From assembly GCA_928724745.1 (NCBI GenBank), contig CAKMXJ010000011.1, positions 372,001 through 436,000 on the forward strand: a stretch of 64,000 nucleotides of DNA. Reading direction: 5' to 3'. Of this stretch, positions 10,080 to 19,464 are shown piece by piece. Below the pieces are notes generated by a model. That model did not search any database and was not told where the DNA came from. It worked only from the letters and a program-made list of their open reading frames with translations. The first letter of the stretch is position 1; every line of letters starts with the position of its first letter. The translations under genes were made by a program, and so were the position numbers. Source of the stretch: Anthracocystis setariae. Lineage: Eukaryota; Basidiomycota; Ustilaginomycetes; Ustilaginales; Ustilaginaceae.

Positions 10080-11483
10080 TCAGTGTGCAGTGGTGACCTT
10101 GTCCAATCGCCCAGCCAAATCCTCTATCCTTACTTGCAAACTCTCCAGGTTCGCCTCCACCCTCTGAGCGTTCTCTTGCATGTTTTTCTCCATACTGTTC
10201 AAAAGTTGTTCGAGCTCTTCTTCATCCTTTCTTCTCTCCTCGGTGGCGGCTTCCAAGTCATCGAGCGTGCTGCCAAAATGAGTTGCGGCCGTGTGCAATT
10301 CCGAAAGCGTCTCGAGTCGATTTAGCACGCCGGGAACGAGCGGTAGCAACGGCTCGAGGCGCGTCGACATGTCAAAGAGGTGATGAAGCTTTGTGATCTC
10401 TGCTTGCGTGAGCGACGAGGGCTTGGAAGGGTCCGAAGCATTGTCAGACGACGAGTTGGCATCGGTAGTCAGTTTGCGCTTGACCTCGTGTACTCGATCC
10501 AGTTCTGTGACCAGAACTTTGACACGACGAGAGATGGCATCGAGGTGCCGTGGTTGCGAGAGCAGAGAGAGTTGGTGTTCCAGCCGCGACAGTGTTGGAA
10601 GCACAGGACGAGGAACGGGTTTCGAATCGTCGAGTAAGACTTGTTGGACGCCTAGCGTAGACTCGAGTTCCGCAAGACGGGCTTCGAGATGGACCAGATC
10701 GGTGGATGCCGATGTAGTGGGTGGTGCAGCTGCAACGGGGTCCGAGCCATTGGTGGGCTGGACGGTGGTGACTGTGGACTGTTTGACTTGCTGGATGAGG
10801 ACGCGAATGGCTTGTTTGTCCGCGTTCCTGCCAGCTGCGGTGAAAGCTGTTGTGGGAGGAGATGGCAGCTTGGTCAACTGATCTTGAAGTAATTGAAGCT
10901 GAGCAAGGACTTGCGCATCGTCCACCTCTTGTGCGTCCTTGGCTGCGTCATCTGCAGTTGAAGCAGCCATGGAAGCTTTCATCTCGTCCTCCAATTGACT
11001 AGCTTCGAATCTGAGACGCCTCAAGCGGTCCACCACCGATTCTGTGCCACCCTGGCTTGCTGCCATCTCGTCGATGGCATAAGTACTTGTTTCGAGTCCT
11101 GCATCCCTCGTTCTACTCGATTTTGGCTTTCTCGTCCTTCGCGATGGTAGCCTACCGGAGAAATCCGCTGCATCTGCATCGAGGTCGGTGGCACCACTGA
11201 ACTTTTTGGCGGCGTCATTGCGCTTCAAACTCGAGCTGTCGATATCTTGGTTGGACACACCTGCACCCGGATGTTTGCCATTTGCACTGTGGTCCGATTC
11301 GTCTGCGGACTCGTTCGAATCTGAAGCGATTTCGCCGCTATTGCGCGCGCGTCGAGCTTTGGAAGCGTTGGTCGAACGAGAAGGTGCTTCGTATTCGTAC
11401 ACGTCCGGAGCAGACACATCGACGTCGGGAAGGCTGGCGTACTTGGTATAGGTGGAGCCGGAAGCGGCTGTGTTGTGAGCCAT
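10080..11483 (-). CDS. DCTN2: Dynactin subunit 2 (dynamitin, p50)
   Basis: Dynamitin forms the shoulder of dynactin and links the p150 arm to the Arp1 filament, so it is needed for dynein-driven nuclear and vesicle transport. The 467-residue protein from ATG 11483 begins with the family N-terminal motif (KYASLPDVDVSAPDVYEYE), which decides the start; two in-frame ATGs further upstream (11591, 11585) would add only unconserved residues. A charged, disordered linker follows. The rest is heptad-like coiled coil (about residues 120-180, 240-330 and 390-467, ending LQVRIEDLAGRLDKV). Length is typical (400-470). The low-complexity middle (Ala/Thr/Asp) is variable in the family. Confidence 0.85.
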   Translation of the reverse strand: MAHNTAASGSTYTKYASLPDVDVSAPDVYEYEAPSRSTNASKARRARNSGEIASDSNESADESDHSANGKHPGAGVSNQDIDSSSLKRNDAAKKFSGATDLDADAADFSGRLPSRRTRKPKSSRTRDAGLETSTYAIDEMAASQGGTESVVDRLRRLRFEASQLEDEMKASMAASTADDAAKDAQEVDDAQVLAQLQLLQDQLTKLPSPPTTAFTAAGRNADKQAIRVLIQQVKQSTVTTVQPTNGSDPVAAAPPTTSASTDLVHLEARLAELESTLGVQQVLLDDSKPVPRPVLPTLSRLEHQLSLLSQPRHLDAISRRVKVLVTELDRVHEVKRKLTTDANSSSDNASDPSKPSSLTQAEITKLHHLFDMSTRLEPLLPLVPGVLNRLETLSELHTAATHFGSTLDDLEAATEERRKDEEELEQLLNSMEKNMQENAQRVEANLESLQVRIEDLAGRLDKVTTAH

Positions 11484-11921
11484 GCTGCTGTGGATGGTGG
11501 TAAGGCAAAGAGAGTTGCGATGGGTGGATGAGATGAGCAACTCGGAAAGAGTGTCGTCGGTATGCGTGATGAGACCAACACCCATTTCCATTTCTCAGCG
11601 GCGCGTGCATTTGGGCGAAATACGCACGTTATCACTCACTTTGCAGAGCAACACGCAACACACCACTCTCTCTTTTTACCGCACCGCACCGCACCGCACC
11701 GCACCTCGCTCAGCCTTTCCACCTTGGAGCCAACTTGCCACCACATTTCATTTTTCACATCAAGACGCTTGTTGTCGACTCACGTTTCTTGCAATCATGC
11801 CAAGCAGCATCAAGGGTGGAATCATGGTCTGGGTTGCATTTCCTCGTTCAACTAGCTGAAAACCATGTGAAAACAAATGGTGGCTTTGAATCGTTTCCGC
11901 GTGTTGATCGATCACACGAGT
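11484..11921. repeat. Intergenic region with (ACCGC)n pentanucleotide repeat at 11678-11705
   Basis: The 438-bp spacer holds the dynamitin 5' region and the 3' flank of the UMP-CMP kinase gene. About five copies of a CCGCA unit lie some 200 bp upstream of the dynamitin ATG, next to a CT-rich patch. No gene seen. Confidence 0.7.
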
Positions 11922-12677
11922 CTACTGGCCGAGCTTAGCAAACGTCTTGTTCATGGCCTCTTTGATCTCGGCATACACCTCATCAGCAGGCTTGATCGAG
12001 TCCACCTCGACCACGCGGTCCTGCTTCCTGTAGTACTCGACCACGGGCATCGAAGTGTCAACAAACGTTTGGAATCGCTTCTTGATGCTTTCGATGTTGT
12101 CGTCGGCCCTACCGCTGGTCTTACCCCTCTCCAACAACCTGCTTAGCATCACCTCCTCGGTGCAATGCAGGAAGAGAACAAATTGACTCGGGCAGACACT
12201 CTGGTCGAACTTGATTGCCTGGTCCATCTTGCGCGGGAAGCCATCAACGAGGAACCTGCCTTTGCCATTGGCCCACTTGTCCTTGTGCTCTTCCGGCACC
12301 GAGTGGTTTTCGAGCGCATCGGCGATGGCATTCGACAAAAGAGCGACGGTGACTTCCATAGGAACGATGAGACCTTCCTTGATGTAATCGGCGATCATGG
12401 CGCCGTACTGCGAGCCGGGGCGTTGTTGTTCGGCGCGAAGCAGATCACCCGCCGAGAGGTGAACAAAGCCGTAGTCTTGCACGAGACGAGCGCACTGAGT
12501 ACCCTTGCCAGCACCAGGACCGCCGAGGACGAAGACTACAGTCACTTTGGAGGCATCGAAGCGAGGCGTATCTTTGGTCTCGTCAGCAGCGATCGCGGCA
12601 TCGGTGACAGAGGCAGGCGCGGGAACTGCAGCCTCGTCGTGCTTCTTGGAGTGCTTGAACTTGTCGAACAGACCCAT
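11922..12677 (-). CDS. URA6: UMP-CMP kinase (uridylate kinase Ura6)
   Basis: Phosphorylates UMP and CMP (and dUMP/dCMP) with ATP, an essential pyrimidine step in cytosol and nucleus. The protein has 251 residues from ATG 12677 (MGLFDKFKHSKK); the frame is open a little further upstream but only with non-ATG codons. P-loop GGPGAGKGTQ with Lys58; NMP-binding region FVHLSAGDLLRAEQ; FLVDGFPRKMDQAIKF, where the Phe-Pro-Arg motif and the following residues fit the UMP/CMP group; short LID LERGKTSGRADDN. The missing long LID domain separates it from long-form adenylate kinases. The N-terminal extension of about 45 residues is poorly conserved. The next gene upstream ends only 69 bp away on the same strand. 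Confidence 0.93.
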   Translation of the reverse strand: MGLFDKFKHSKKHDEAAVPAPASVTDAAIAADETKDTPRFDASKVTVVFVLGGPGAGKGTQCARLVQDYGFVHLSAGDLLRAEQQRPGSQYGAMIADYIKEGLIVPMEVTVALLSNAIADALENHSVPEEHKDKWANGKGRFLVDGFPRKMDQAIKFDQSVCPSQFVLFLHCTEEVMLSRLLERGKTSGRADDNIESIKKRFQTFVDTSMPVVEYYRKQDRVVEVDSIKPADEVYAEIKEAMNKTFAKLGQ

Positions 12678-12746
12678 TCTGCCGAGTAACGTGTTTGACC
12701 AGTTAATGTTGGGCCAAAAGATCAAGCGCCAATGGACAAAGCGCTT

Positions 12747-13010
12747 CTACTGGGGATCCTGCGTACGAGGTGGGATGAGCGGATTGGGATGAGGGATGCG
12801 TTTCTCACGAAGATGCTTTTCAGGATCGTCGTGGCGTAAACGTGAGATGTAGGCGAAAGCACCAAACGCAGCAATCGAGAGCAGTACAAATCCGATAGGG
12901 CTTGGATGGTCCTTTTTGGGACCGGAGCGAGTCGAGTAGGCGCGAGCGTGCAACGAAGCGGAGGCAAGACGATCAAAGCGTACAGACTTGAGCAAAGTGC
13001 TTGGAAGCAT
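12747..13010 (-). CDS. Small predicted mitochondrial membrane protein
   Basis: An 87-residue protein from ATG 13010 that I do not recognise. The first 35 residues are basic, hydroxylated and lack acidic residues (MLPSTLLKSVRFDRLASASL, then HARAYSTRSGPKK), a textbook mitochondrial targeting sequence with a likely cleavage near ARAYSTRS. One transmembrane segment follows (PIGFVLLSIAAFGAFAYI, about 48-66), then a charged tail ending in a proline-rich stretch. This layout is common among small respiratory-chain or inner-membrane proteins. The frame extends upstream to 13142 without an ATG; the chosen start gives a complete presequence. It is transcribed in the same direction as URA6, 69 bp upstream of it, and is divergent from FAM32A. 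Confidence 0.6.
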   Translation of the reverse strand: MLPSTLLKSVRFDRLASASLHARAYSTRSGPKKDHPSPIGFVLLSIAAFGAFAYISRLRHDDPEKHLREKRIPHPNPLIPPRTQDPQ

Positions 13011-13681
13011 TCGTTGGCAAGCGAGCAAAGCAGGTGAAAAAAAGGTAACAAGCAAGGACACGGGGAGCAGGAAGCATAGGAGCAAGATGCAGCGAGCGCA
13101 AGGACATGTGCAACAATCAATTATTAATATACTGTACTGCACACTCTATCTTTACACCACTCACACTCTCGACTGCACTGTACTATACTGTACACCGTCG
13201 CTTTGGTCGCAATTGGTTGCTCTTTCTGCAGACTCGCGTGGTACTGTGCTGTGCTGTGCTGTGTGCTGTGCTGTGCTGTACATTACTGTATTTCAAATTG
13301 AAATCCAACCACCACCATCCAAGCACAAACCGTTCTGCAAGCACCGCTTTGCATGCTTATCACGACTGACTCGTATGCTTGGCTCCGCAAGCGCTTGAAC
13401 GGTTGCCAGTCATGCTACCAGCTCGAGCCTGCTGTAGCTGATTTTGCAAGTTCCGTATCCAAGCAAATCCCAACCACGCAAGGCATATCACCCTCAACTC
13501 TCTGCTTGTACCACGCGATTCTCTCGTACGAGAGATAACACTCCATGTGGAGACAACACATACATTCCGTTGTCCCAACACCTCGACTGACCGCTGTTGC
13601 CGTCACTCTACCACCACCATCTTTTCCAAGTTCGCTAACCGATCGCACAACTCTGCTCAAACGAGCACAGCTTCGGTGACG
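13011..13681. repeat. Divergent promoter with (GTGCT)n pentanucleotide repeats at about 13244-13280
   Basis: 671 bp between two divergent starts. Two runs of a TGTGC unit flank a short break, and CTGTAC/ACTGTA-type words surround them (13130-13195, 13275-13290). No supported gene. Confidence 0.65.
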
Positions 13682-14204
13682 ATGTCATCGTCTAGCTCGT
13701 CGGCGTACGCTTTCAAGCCCGGCGGAGCACTCAAATTGAAGGGCGATGACGGCAAGAAGGACAAGAGCAAGTAAGTGCAAACCAACTTTCCCGGCAACTC
13801 AATCGGTTGCTCGCCAGGAGCAAGGCCACTACTGACACTTGTTGAAAATCTGCCTTGATGCTCTCTCCTATAACCACTCTGCTTCCTAAAGAAAAAAGAA
13901 AAGCAAGTCTTCCTTATCTCACCACACCAAACATGCCTCGTCATCCTCAACCACTTTGTCCAACGACAAGGCTCGTTCAATCGACGAAAGATCGGATCGC
14001 TCTCCTGCTGGCAGTGACCTCATCCAAAGTGGACGAAAGATGACCGAAGCAGAACGCAAGTTCGACGAGGTGAGAAGAAAACGCATGCATCAACGCATCT
14101 CCAAAGAAGCCCGAACATCGCACAAGGACAAGGTGGATGCGTTTAACAAATACCTCGGATCTCTATCTGAGCATCATGATATTCCCAAGGTCGGTCCGGG
14201 CTGA
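13682..14204 (+). CDS. FAM32A: FAM32A family protein (DUF1754), two exons
   Basis: Two exons, 13682-13770 and 13892-14204, join in phase 2 across a 121-nt intron (donor GTAAGT, acceptor CTAAAG). The product has 133 residues. It starts SAYAFKPGGALKLKGDDG, continues with a Lys-rich segment (KKDKSK, then KKKKSK across the junction), a serine-rich linker, and the conserved C-terminus MTEAERKFDEVRRKR followed by SLSEHHDIPKVGPG, the hallmark ending of FAM32A. The human protein sits in the spliceosome C* complex and helps place the 3' splice site; the same nuclear role is inferred here. Without splicing the frame reads straight into TAA inside the donor. Divergent from the small mitochondrial protein gene. 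Confidence 0.9.
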
Positions 14205-14581
14205 TGTACAATCCTCTTTCGAATACAAAGCATAGGGATCAATCCTTTCGGTGGCTGTGTATCTGTGTCTTCCAGTTGTGCGAGGTTGAGACTCCCGCTA
14301 CATCTGCTGGAAAGAAGGATGCCACAACAGCTTGAAGCCAATCATAGCCCTATTCTGACCCCAAGCTACTTGTACAGTCAGTACAGTTCCGGCCATGATT
14401 CTGGGCAAAATACCTACCATACCAGCTCTGACGACGTTCAAATCGGTTGTGCAGCTAGCTCAGGGTCCAAAATTCTGCCTATGATCATTGGCTTTGACTA
14501 AATGAAATGCTTTTTTTCTGTTCCCGCTTTTTCTTCATCAGACACCATCTCGACTTGATCTCTCTTCGACTCTGGTTCAGG
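14205..14581. other. Tandem intergenic region, no gene seen
   Basis: 377 bp between FAM32A and the DUF4202 gene. It holds the FAM32A 3' end and an AT-rich promoter patch at about 14370-14520. No repeat or frame of note. Confidence 0.45.
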
Positions 14582-15325
14582 ATGGCGAATTCCTTCGCCA
14601 AGGCTCGTGAAGCCATCGATCAATGTCATCGAAATGATCCCGCCTACCTCTCCCACACATCGCAAGATGCTAAGAAATCCAAGCTCGACGAACTCGCGTA
14701 TGCAGACGCCATGGAGCACTGGACATCGCATCTGATCGGTCTCCGTCTCGAAACGCCCGAATTCCACTCCTTCTCCGCCCAAGTCTCCCCTTCGCACACC
14801 TCGGATGTCGAGTCCATCACCCGCACCACCGAGCTTCTCCGTATAGCATCGCGCTGTCAACATCTCGAGCGCTTCCTCACGCCACGCGCTTCCTACCCGG
14901 AGGGCAAGGCAGGCTACCTCAAGTGGAGACGCGATCTCTACTCGATCCAAGCAGACCGTGCCAAACAACTGCTGCTACAGTCGGGCATCCAACAGTCTGA
15001 TGCTGAGTGGGTCAAGAAGTGGGTTAGCAAGACCGAACTCAACCCGGGCAAGGATACAGGTGACCTCGGAACGCAGATGCTCGAAGATGCCGCAGTGCTC
15101 GTGTTCCTGCAAGAAGAGCTCGAAGGGTTTGCCAACGACCACGGCGATTATGCAGAGGAAAAGTTTGTCGATATCATCAAAAAGACATGGAGAAAACTCA
15201 GTCAAGTGGGCAAACAGGAGGTGTTGAAGTTGACCATGCCAAAGGGATTGCAAGAGATTGTAATGCGTGGAGTAGCGGCCGTCGAAGGATCGGCGCCCAA
15301 GGTGGAGACGACACAGCAAGGGTAA
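14582..15325 (+). CDS. DUF4202 domain protein (possible 5' part of a fusion with the next gene)
   Basis: A 247-residue protein from ATG 14582; an upstream in-frame ATG at 14507 gives a hydrophobic, unconserved leader. The DUF4202 layout is clear: FAKAREAIDQCHRNDP, ELAYADAMEHW, the RCQHLERFLTPRASYPEGKA core with GYLKWRRDLY after it, TQMLEDAAVLVFLQEEL, and FVDIIKKTWRKLS. The domain is all-helical with conserved His, Arg and Glu residues; no biochemical function is established that I know of. The frame ends at a TAA (15323-15325) that lies inside a good GTAAGA donor starting at 15322. Splicing to 15530 would join this frame in phase to the methyltransferase downstream. Both readings are possible: a separate gene ending at the TAA, or an upstream exon. 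Confidence 0.8.
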   Translation: MANSFAKAREAIDQCHRNDPAYLSHTSQDAKKSKLDELAYADAMEHWTSHLIGLRLETPEFHSFSAQVSPSHTSDVESITRTTELLRIASRCQHLERFLTPRASYPEGKAGYLKWRRDLYSIQADRAKQLLLQSGIQQSDAEWVKKWVSKTELNPGKDTGDLGTQMLEDAAVLVFLQEELEGFANDHGDYAEEKFVDIIKKTWRKLSQVGKQEVLKLTMPKGLQEIVMRGVAAVEGSAPKVETTQQG

Positions 15326-15539
15326 GATTCGCTTTCCCACGCAGAGATACCCGCGACGCTTCATCTCTCGACAGTGTAGCGCCTTTGTTTTGCTCTTGGA
15401 TACAACTCCACTCCTTGTGCATGCAATCAGCTTCAGCGTTTCAAACATCACCCTCATCACCTTGGTCTGATGGCGTGTGCAAATCATCACCAGCTCTGAC
15501 ACCATTCTCTTGCCTCTCTGGCTCTACAGCTCGCAAGAC

Positions 15540-16694
15540 ATGCCACCATCAAGCGAGATCGACGCTGCCAACCGTAAAAAAGCGACTTCCTCCTCGGCTC
15601 CCGTCACCAGCGTTCGAGCGTTGCGGCCCAAAACAGCTGCTGAAGCCGAAGCATTGCTCGCCGAGCGTGCCGCGCAGTCGTCTTGCGATAATGCCGACAT
15701 CTTTGGTGCGCGTCTGCTCAAGGAATCCGACGACATCTGGACTCACAATGCATGGGACCACGTCGAACCGCCTCAATCGCACTACGATGCTGTCGCCGAA
15801 ACGCTTGCTCGCCAAGCCGAGACCAAACTCTCCCTGGAGGAAGCCGAAGAGTTTCACTCGAAACCCGCAGGATATTGGGATACGTTCTACTCGTCGCACG
15901 AGAATCGGTTCTTTAAAGATCGCAAGTGGTTGCATCTCGAGTTTCCCGAACTCGTCGAGACGACGCAGGCGGAAGCGGGAGACAAGGTTGTGCTCGAGGT
16001 CGGTTGTGGGGCTGGGAATACCGTGTTTCCGCTGCTGGAGATCAATCGGAATTCCAAGTTGAGGATCCATGCGTGCGACTATTCGGCCGAAGCGGTGAGT
16101 GTGGTTCGCTCGCAACCGCTGTATAAGGATCCTCCGGGCGGTGCCTACTGTCTGTCGAGCGTGTGGGACTTGAGTTCCAAGACGCAACTTCCCGAGGGAC
16201 TGGTCGAGGCGAGTGTCGATATCATCGTTCTGATCTTCGTCTTCTCCGCTCTCCACCCACGCGAATGGGATCAGGCAATCTGCAACATCCGCAAACTGCT
16301 CAAACCAGGTGGAATCGTACTGTTCAGAGATTATGGCAGATACGATCTCCCGCAATTGCGGTTCAAGAAACGTCGAATGCTACAGGATAACTTTTACCTC
16401 CGAGGCGACGGCACCAGGGTGTACTTCTTCGAGCCCGAAGAACTGTTCACCATCTTTAACGCCAAACCACAAAGCACAACCACCACAACCGTCGCTGACC
16501 AATCGCAAACGGAAATCACCCAAATCGACCAAAGACTCGAGCTCCAACTCGACCCCCATGACGACCAACAGAAATACCACTTTGCCACCATCCAAATGGC
16601 CATCGATCGAAGACTCATCGTCAACAGGAAAGAACGAAAACAAATGTACCGCGTCTGGCTCCAAGCCAAGTTCGAAATGCTTACCAACTACTAA
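15540..16694 (+). CDS. tRNA N(3)-cytidine methyltransferase (Trm140/METTL2 family)
   Basis: Predicted SAM-dependent enzyme making m3C32 in tRNA Thr and/or Ser. The protein has 384 residues from ATG 15540; the frame opens earlier (15477) only with a GTG. After a low-complexity N-terminus of about 60 residues come the family blocks: DDIWTHNAWDHVEPP, YWDTFYSSHENRFFKDRKWL, the SAM motif LEVGCGAGNTVFPLL, ACDYSAEAV, VDIIVLIFVFSALHP, and LLKPGGIVLFRDYGRYDLPQ followed by LRFKKRR, a signature of METTL2/6/8. A Thr/Gln-rich insert sits near the C-terminus. An in-frame strong acceptor (AG at 15528-15529) just before the ATG suggests this gene has an upstream exon, possibly the DUF4202 gene. Convergent with eRF1. 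Confidence 0.92.
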   Translation: MPPSSEIDAANRKKATSSSAPVTSVRALRPKTAAEAEALLAERAAQSSCDNADIFGARLLKESDDIWTHNAWDHVEPPQSHYDAVAETLARQAETKLSLEEAEEFHSKPAGYWDTFYSSHENRFFKDRKWLHLEFPELVETTQAEAGDKVVLEVGCGAGNTVFPLLEINRNSKLRIHACDYSAEAVSVVRSQPLYKDPPGGAYCLSSVWDLSSKTQLPEGLVEASVDIIVLIFVFSALHPREWDQAICNIRKLLKPGGIVLFRDYGRYDLPQLRFKKRRMLQDNFYLRGDGTRVYFFEPEELFTIFNAKPQSTTTTTVADQSQTEITQIDQRLELQLDPHDDQQKYHFATIQMAIDRRLIVNRKERKQMYRVWLQAKFEMLTNY

Positions 16695-16963
16695 CCGCAA
16701 CCGCACCTTGGATTCGGTTCTACCATGTAGACACATAAGCTTAACCTGACTTGAAATGGGATCGAAATTGCTACAACAGAGGATCCGACCGAACAAAAAG
16801 ATCAAGATGAATGCGGTGAAACAAACAGAACTCAAAGGAAGAAAAGCATGCAGAGCGACCTGCTCCTTTTTTTTTTTTAAAAAGGTTGACCACAAGACGA
16901 GACGTGCTCGGGTATCGATCGCCGTCGTGTGCCAACGCTGAGAAATGCTCTATGTGACTGCAA

Positions 16964-18280
16964 CTAATCATCCGAGTCGTCCGACATGAACTCATCCTCC
17001 TCCTCGAACACAGCCAAATCCTCGAATGCCACTTTGTACCTCAAGATGCCACCGATGCCACCGAAACCCTTGCAGAACTGCATGCCCTCCTGACTCCTAT
17101 CGGTGACGAACTCCAAGTTGGTACCGAACTGCCTGTAGTTCTCGGCGAGCCACTCCAACAAGGGCATGGGGTCTTCGACCTGTTCCATCTGCTCGCCCGT
17201 TGCTCGGTCCATGAACCTGGTGCGGTCCTTCTCCTGTTCCTTGGTGAGCATCAACACCTGCTGGCTTGCCTCGCTATCCTTGAGCACGTATCGCATGATG
17301 TCGAGGTTCTCCCAAACGATCAGCGTCTCCACCGCACCCAGATCCAACGCCTTGAAGGTGTCATCCAAACCGAAGCAGTACTTGCCCGTCTCCATCGAGA
17401 TCTCGTCAAAGTACTTTTGAATCAACTTCTTCTCCTGCACAAACTTGACGTTGGACAAGGTCTCGGCGGCCAACTCGATGGCCTGGTTGAATCCGTTCTC
17501 TCCACCGTACGAGACATCGACGATCTTGACGATTTTGGGCTGAAGTCGGTAGTCGAACATGTCGGACTGACTCAACTCGGTCTTGAAATCGGCCGAACCG
17601 GCGAGAACGAGACCGGCGACGTTGCACTTGTTGTCGGTGATAAAGTGCTGTGTGGAAAGCTCGGCGATCTTTCGCACATAGTTGTGACGAGCCTCCTCAC
17701 GAAGACGTGCGAAACGCAGAGCGGATTGACCACCACGACCGTGCTTCTTTGGCAAGTCGACGCTGAGTTTCTGCAGAACGGTACGCGTGTTACCCGAGAG
17801 CGTACCAAACAGCGAACCGTTACCGTCCATGACGATGAAGCCAAACTTGGCATCCGCCTCGAGCAGCTCGCTGAGCGCCTCGGTGTGAAATTTGTTGTCG
17901 CAAAGGTAGAGCGACGTGTTGATGGGTTTGAAAGGTTCAAAGGAAAAGTTGACCTTTTTTTCCTTGCCTTCGTCTGTGAGGATGGTACCGCAGTAAACCA
18001 CCAGACCGTTGTCGGGAACACGGTTGTACAGCTTGAGACGCTGCTGTGTAGAGGTGATGGCGGCAAGAACGGAGAGACGGTTGACACGAGACTTGATGTT
18101 GGAAGCGGTACCGTATTCCTGCGTCAACATGTTGGACGCTTGCGAGATTTGAGACTTTGGCGGAAGGATGAGCGAGATCATCGATGTACCAGCACCGCGA
18201 GCCGCATCGAGCTGCTTGACGAGCTTTTTGACCTTCCAGATCTGAATGTTGGCCTCGGCCGCATCTGCTGAAGTCGCCAT
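16964..18280 (-). CDS. SUP45: Eukaryotic peptide chain release factor eRF1
   Basis: Recognises all three stop codons in the ribosomal A site and triggers peptide release with eRF3. The full-length 438-residue protein has no intron. Stop-codon decoding motifs are intact: TASNIKS at 58-64 and YLCDNKF at 125-131. The catalytic GGQ is at 183-185 in [20 protein letters not shown]. The C-terminal eRF3-binding domain ends in an acidic tail ([14 protein letters not shown]). The start ATG is followed by the usual N-terminal helix ([15 protein letters not shown]). It ends convergently with the tRNA methyltransferase, 269 bp away, across a spacer with a T/A-rich run near 16868. Confidence 0.98.
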   Translation of the reverse strand: MATSADAAEANIQIWKVKKLVKQLDAARGAGTSMISLILPPKSQISQASNMLTQEYGTASNIKSRVNRLSVLAAITSTQQRLKLYNRVPDNGLVVYCGTILTDEGKEKKVNFSFEPFKPINTSLYLCDNKFHTEALSELLEADAKFGFIVMDGNGSLFGTLSGNTRTVLQKLSVDLPKKHGRGGQSALRFARLREEARHNYVRKIAELSTQHFITDNKCNVAGLVLAGSADFKTELSQSDMFDYRLQPKIVKIVDVSYGGENGFNQAIELAAETLSNVKFVQEKKLIQKYFDEISMETGKYCFGLDDTFKALDLGAVETLIVWENLDIMRYVLKDSEASQQVLMLTKEQEKDRTRFMDRATGEQMEQVEDPMPLLEWLAENYRQFGTNLEFVTDRSQEGMQFCKGFGGIGGILRYKVAFEDLAVFEEEDEFMSDDSDD

Positions 18281-19464
18281 GATGTATGCAGGGTGAGTTT
18301 AGGTGGAGTGGAGAGGCAAACAAGTGGTGGAGGATCGATCAGATGTCCAGTGCGGCTGTCCGAGCGTAAAAGTCGTCGAACCTGTAGGTTCGGGATAGAT
18401 TGTGGAGCCTGTACAAAACTGTCCCAGAGTGAGATGCGTGCGGTCAACAGAGAGACGATGACGATGACGAACGAAAGGTGGAGAGCAAGCAGCAGCTATC
18501 GTTGCGTAGAGTGATGACAGAAGACACGCACCGTACACACACCACTTGTTGACTTTTGCACCACCTTTTGAAGCGTCAAGAAGAAGAAAAAGACCACACA
18601 AAACAGTACCACCACACAGAGACCCCGATGCAGCATCGTCGGCATCCACTCGAAATTTGACGCCACTGCACAGCACAGCACAGCACTGCACTACTCTGTG
18701 ACTGCTTCATCTCGGCGCGATGGATGGGTCCAAGCAGAAGAAACTTGCAAAAATTTGTGCCGATCCTTTTGCATATCGGGGTAAATTGAGCCACTTGATC
18801 GGGACTGAATGCCTTCTGCTAGAGAATTTCAGCCGCTTTCAGAAGGGCGGATTGACAGAAATGTGGCATTTCACACACACACGCACACGCACACCCACAC
18901 TTGACACACCCTGAAAGAAAAAAGCCAAGCCCGCGTCTGGTTGAGGCCAATTCGGAATGGGTCCGGTTGGTTGCCCCGGCAAAGTCGGATCATGCAAAAG
19001 CGAAGCAAAAGCGTCTACTTTACTCTACAGTAGCACATGGCTCTCGTGTCGACTCAGCTCGTGTTGGGTTTGTGGTGTGTGCTCACACAGCAGCAAACCT
19101 CAGAGAGGAATTCACCGATGCAACAAACTCGAGCGTCGGGCTCATCCGCTTTCCGGTCACATGGGCCATCCCATCAGCCTTGATTGCCAACTTTCTGCGT
19201 CCTGTCATTTTGCCTCTTGTTCATCATCTCATCCGGCTGCAACATCCAATTTGCCATTTGCCCGCCTTCATCTGCTTGCTCCTAGCCAGGCGAATCGCCT
19301 CTAGTAGTCATCTCGCAATCAAGCAACCTACTTGGCTCCTGCACTTACGACCACCGCAAACGAGCAGACCTCCGGCGACTTCTCAGGTGTTGGACCGGCT
19401 CGAGCAAACCAAAGTCTGACACGCAAACTGGCAACAGTAAGCAAGCAGACCTGTCGCAGCTACC
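18281..19464. other. Divergent intergenic region with CAGCA and CA repeats
   Basis: 1.18 kb between eRF1 and PEX1. About four copies of a CAGCA unit lie at 18669-18687, upstream of eRF1, and a CA/CGCA dinucleotide tract at 18872-18900. The part before PEX1 (19000-19460) is ordinary mixed sequence with pyrimidine patches. Small frames here show no recognisable domains. Confidence 0.55.

Noticed and set aside
15477..15539. Upstream extension of the methyltransferase frame to a GTG at 15477
   Set aside because: Nuclear fungal genes seldom start at GTG; this stretch looks like the end of an intron (pyrimidine tract and acceptor).
18872..18900. CA-repeat tract as a possible functional element
   Set aside because: Ordinary dinucleotide microsatellite in a spacer; reported only as part of the intergenic entry.
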